Part shown: one piece after another, positions 63,714 to 64,000 of the stretch
Numbering within the stretch: position 1 is the first letter of the stretch
Layout of the letters: each line of letters starts with the position of its first letter
Source of the DNA: an uncultured Flavihumibacter sp.
GTDB taxonomy: Bacteria; Bacteroidota; Bacteroidia; Chitinophagales; Chitinophagaceae
Direction: 5' to 3'
NCBI GenBank assembly: GCA_902168225.1
Contig: CABHOW010000005.1
Span: 22,611 to 86,610, forward strand
DNA length: 64,000 bases
Notes under the pieces: generated by a model
What the model saw: the letters and a program-made list of their open reading frames with translations, nothing else
What the model was told of the DNA's origin: nothing
The model's database searches: none
Program-made: the position numbers and the translations under genes

Positions 63714-63780
63714 CCTGCGCCTGCGTCGCGGTAGTGGAGAGTCCGTGAGTCGGTAAGCCTATTTACATTTCAGATATCTC
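63714..63780. repeat. GC-rich phrase-like tail after sprA, probable chimera junction
   Basis: Words GCGTCGCGGTAGTGGAGAGTC and CGTGAGTCGG resemble the other phrase repeats, so the first about 45 bases may be genuine sequence of this genome. The following bases up to the coding fragment show no clear feature. The join to foreign sequence, if any, lies in this stretch. Confidence 0.4.
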
Positions 63781-63976
63781 TTAAATTTTCAAATAGTTAA
63801 AAGCCGCATGCGATTTATCATGCGGATGATTGACGTAAACCAAATCACCATTGGCAAGGAACTCAGGATAAAGACTATTGTTGCCTTCATTTTGGGTCAC
63901 TCGCGTTTTGACTTGGGTCTTCAGGTCGTAAAGATAAACGTCTCCGACGTGATTTTCGTCCGGTAGTCTCAGGTAC
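63781..63976 (-). pseudogene. 3' fragment of a TolB-like beta-propeller gene, possibly foreign
   Basis: An open frame reads YLRLPDENHVGDVYLYDL, then repeats of the type (L)YPEFLANGDLVYVNH and ends FNYLKI before TAA at 63781-63783. This looks like the last blades of a TolB/WD40-type propeller, broken on its 5' side by adapter sequence at 63977. Codon choice (frequent GTC, GAC, ACC, CTG) differs from the neighbouring genes, which prefer A/T-ending codons. It may come from another organism in the sample. Confidence 0.5.
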
Positions 63977-64000
63977 CTGTCTCTTATACACATCTGACGC
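63977..64000 (+). other. Illumina Nextera transposase adapter
   Basis: The 19 bases CTGTCTCTTATACACATCT at 63977-63995 are the complement of the Tn5 mosaic end, and GACGC continues the Nextera read adapter. A translation on the minus strand gives MCIRDR, a known signature of this contamination. These bases are not genomic. Confidence 0.97.

Noticed and set aside
63781..63993. A complete 70-residue protein starting MCIRDR
   Set aside because: Its start and first residues are adapter sequence; only the part from 63976 downwards can be biological.

Overview
The window is AT-rich, gene-dense DNA from a member of the Bacteroidota, most likely of the Chitinophagia/Chitinophagaceae type. The clade is inferred from several signs: the type IX secretion protein SprA directly after ruvA; promoters with the Bacteroidota -7 element TAnnTTTG and little use of Shine-Dalgarno sites; FadN-type beta-oxidation fusion, SemiSWEET and DUF2795 genes; and menaquinone synthesis by the futalosine route. 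There are no rRNA, tRNA, CRISPR or insertion-sequence features that I can support.

Layout. 1-693: 5' part of queA (minus). 694-975: control region with several DnaA-box-like sites and a 10-bp-periodic MraZ operator. 976-17009: a complete division and cell wall (dcw) cluster in one direction, mraZ-rsmH-ftsL-ftsI-murE-mraY-murD-ftsW-murG-murC-ftsQ-ftsA-ftsZ, closed by a terminator. 17099-19744: an SDR epimerase-like gene and an ABC-2 exporter pair. 19755-27763: a probable secreted-polysaccharide locus, with a GH5 glycanase facing a four-gene operon (orphan histidine kinase, BcsB-like periplasmic protein, family 2 glycosyltransferase with an N-terminal MshEN/T2SSE_N-like domain, multi-spanning membrane protein). 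This is the most interesting candidate system here. 27764-30139: FadN-type beta-oxidation enzyme. 30140-30730: a long intergenic stretch holding a 26-codon membrane-peptide gene with its own terminator and an upstream palindrome.

30731-43399: housekeeping genes (gatC, LolD/MacB-like ATPases, PduO-type adenosyltransferase, fabI, recN, a zinc-ribbon protein, a Nif3-like protein, a class IV aminotransferase, an OmpA/TSP3 protein, a photolyase). 43452-46520: futalosine pathway operon mqnB-amidohydrolase-mqnD. 46592-49258: two PTPS/QueD-like paralogues, folE and fabD. 49259-55105: a GH5 lipoprotein, a GNAT acetyltransferase, a serine hydrolase, a Cys/Met-metabolism PLP enzyme and fabH. 55110-55806: a PIN-toxin/ribbon-helix-helix antitoxin pair with a palindromic operator, directly upstream of fabH. 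55834-63713: ruvA and full-length sprA.

Two cross-cutting observations. First, many intergenic gaps hold low-complexity inverted 'phrase' repeats built from shuffled short words; some run into the 3' ends of genes. Second, the last 24 bases are Illumina Nextera transposase adapter, and the coding fragment just before it has codon use unlike the rest, so the right end is an assembly artefact and probably chimeric.
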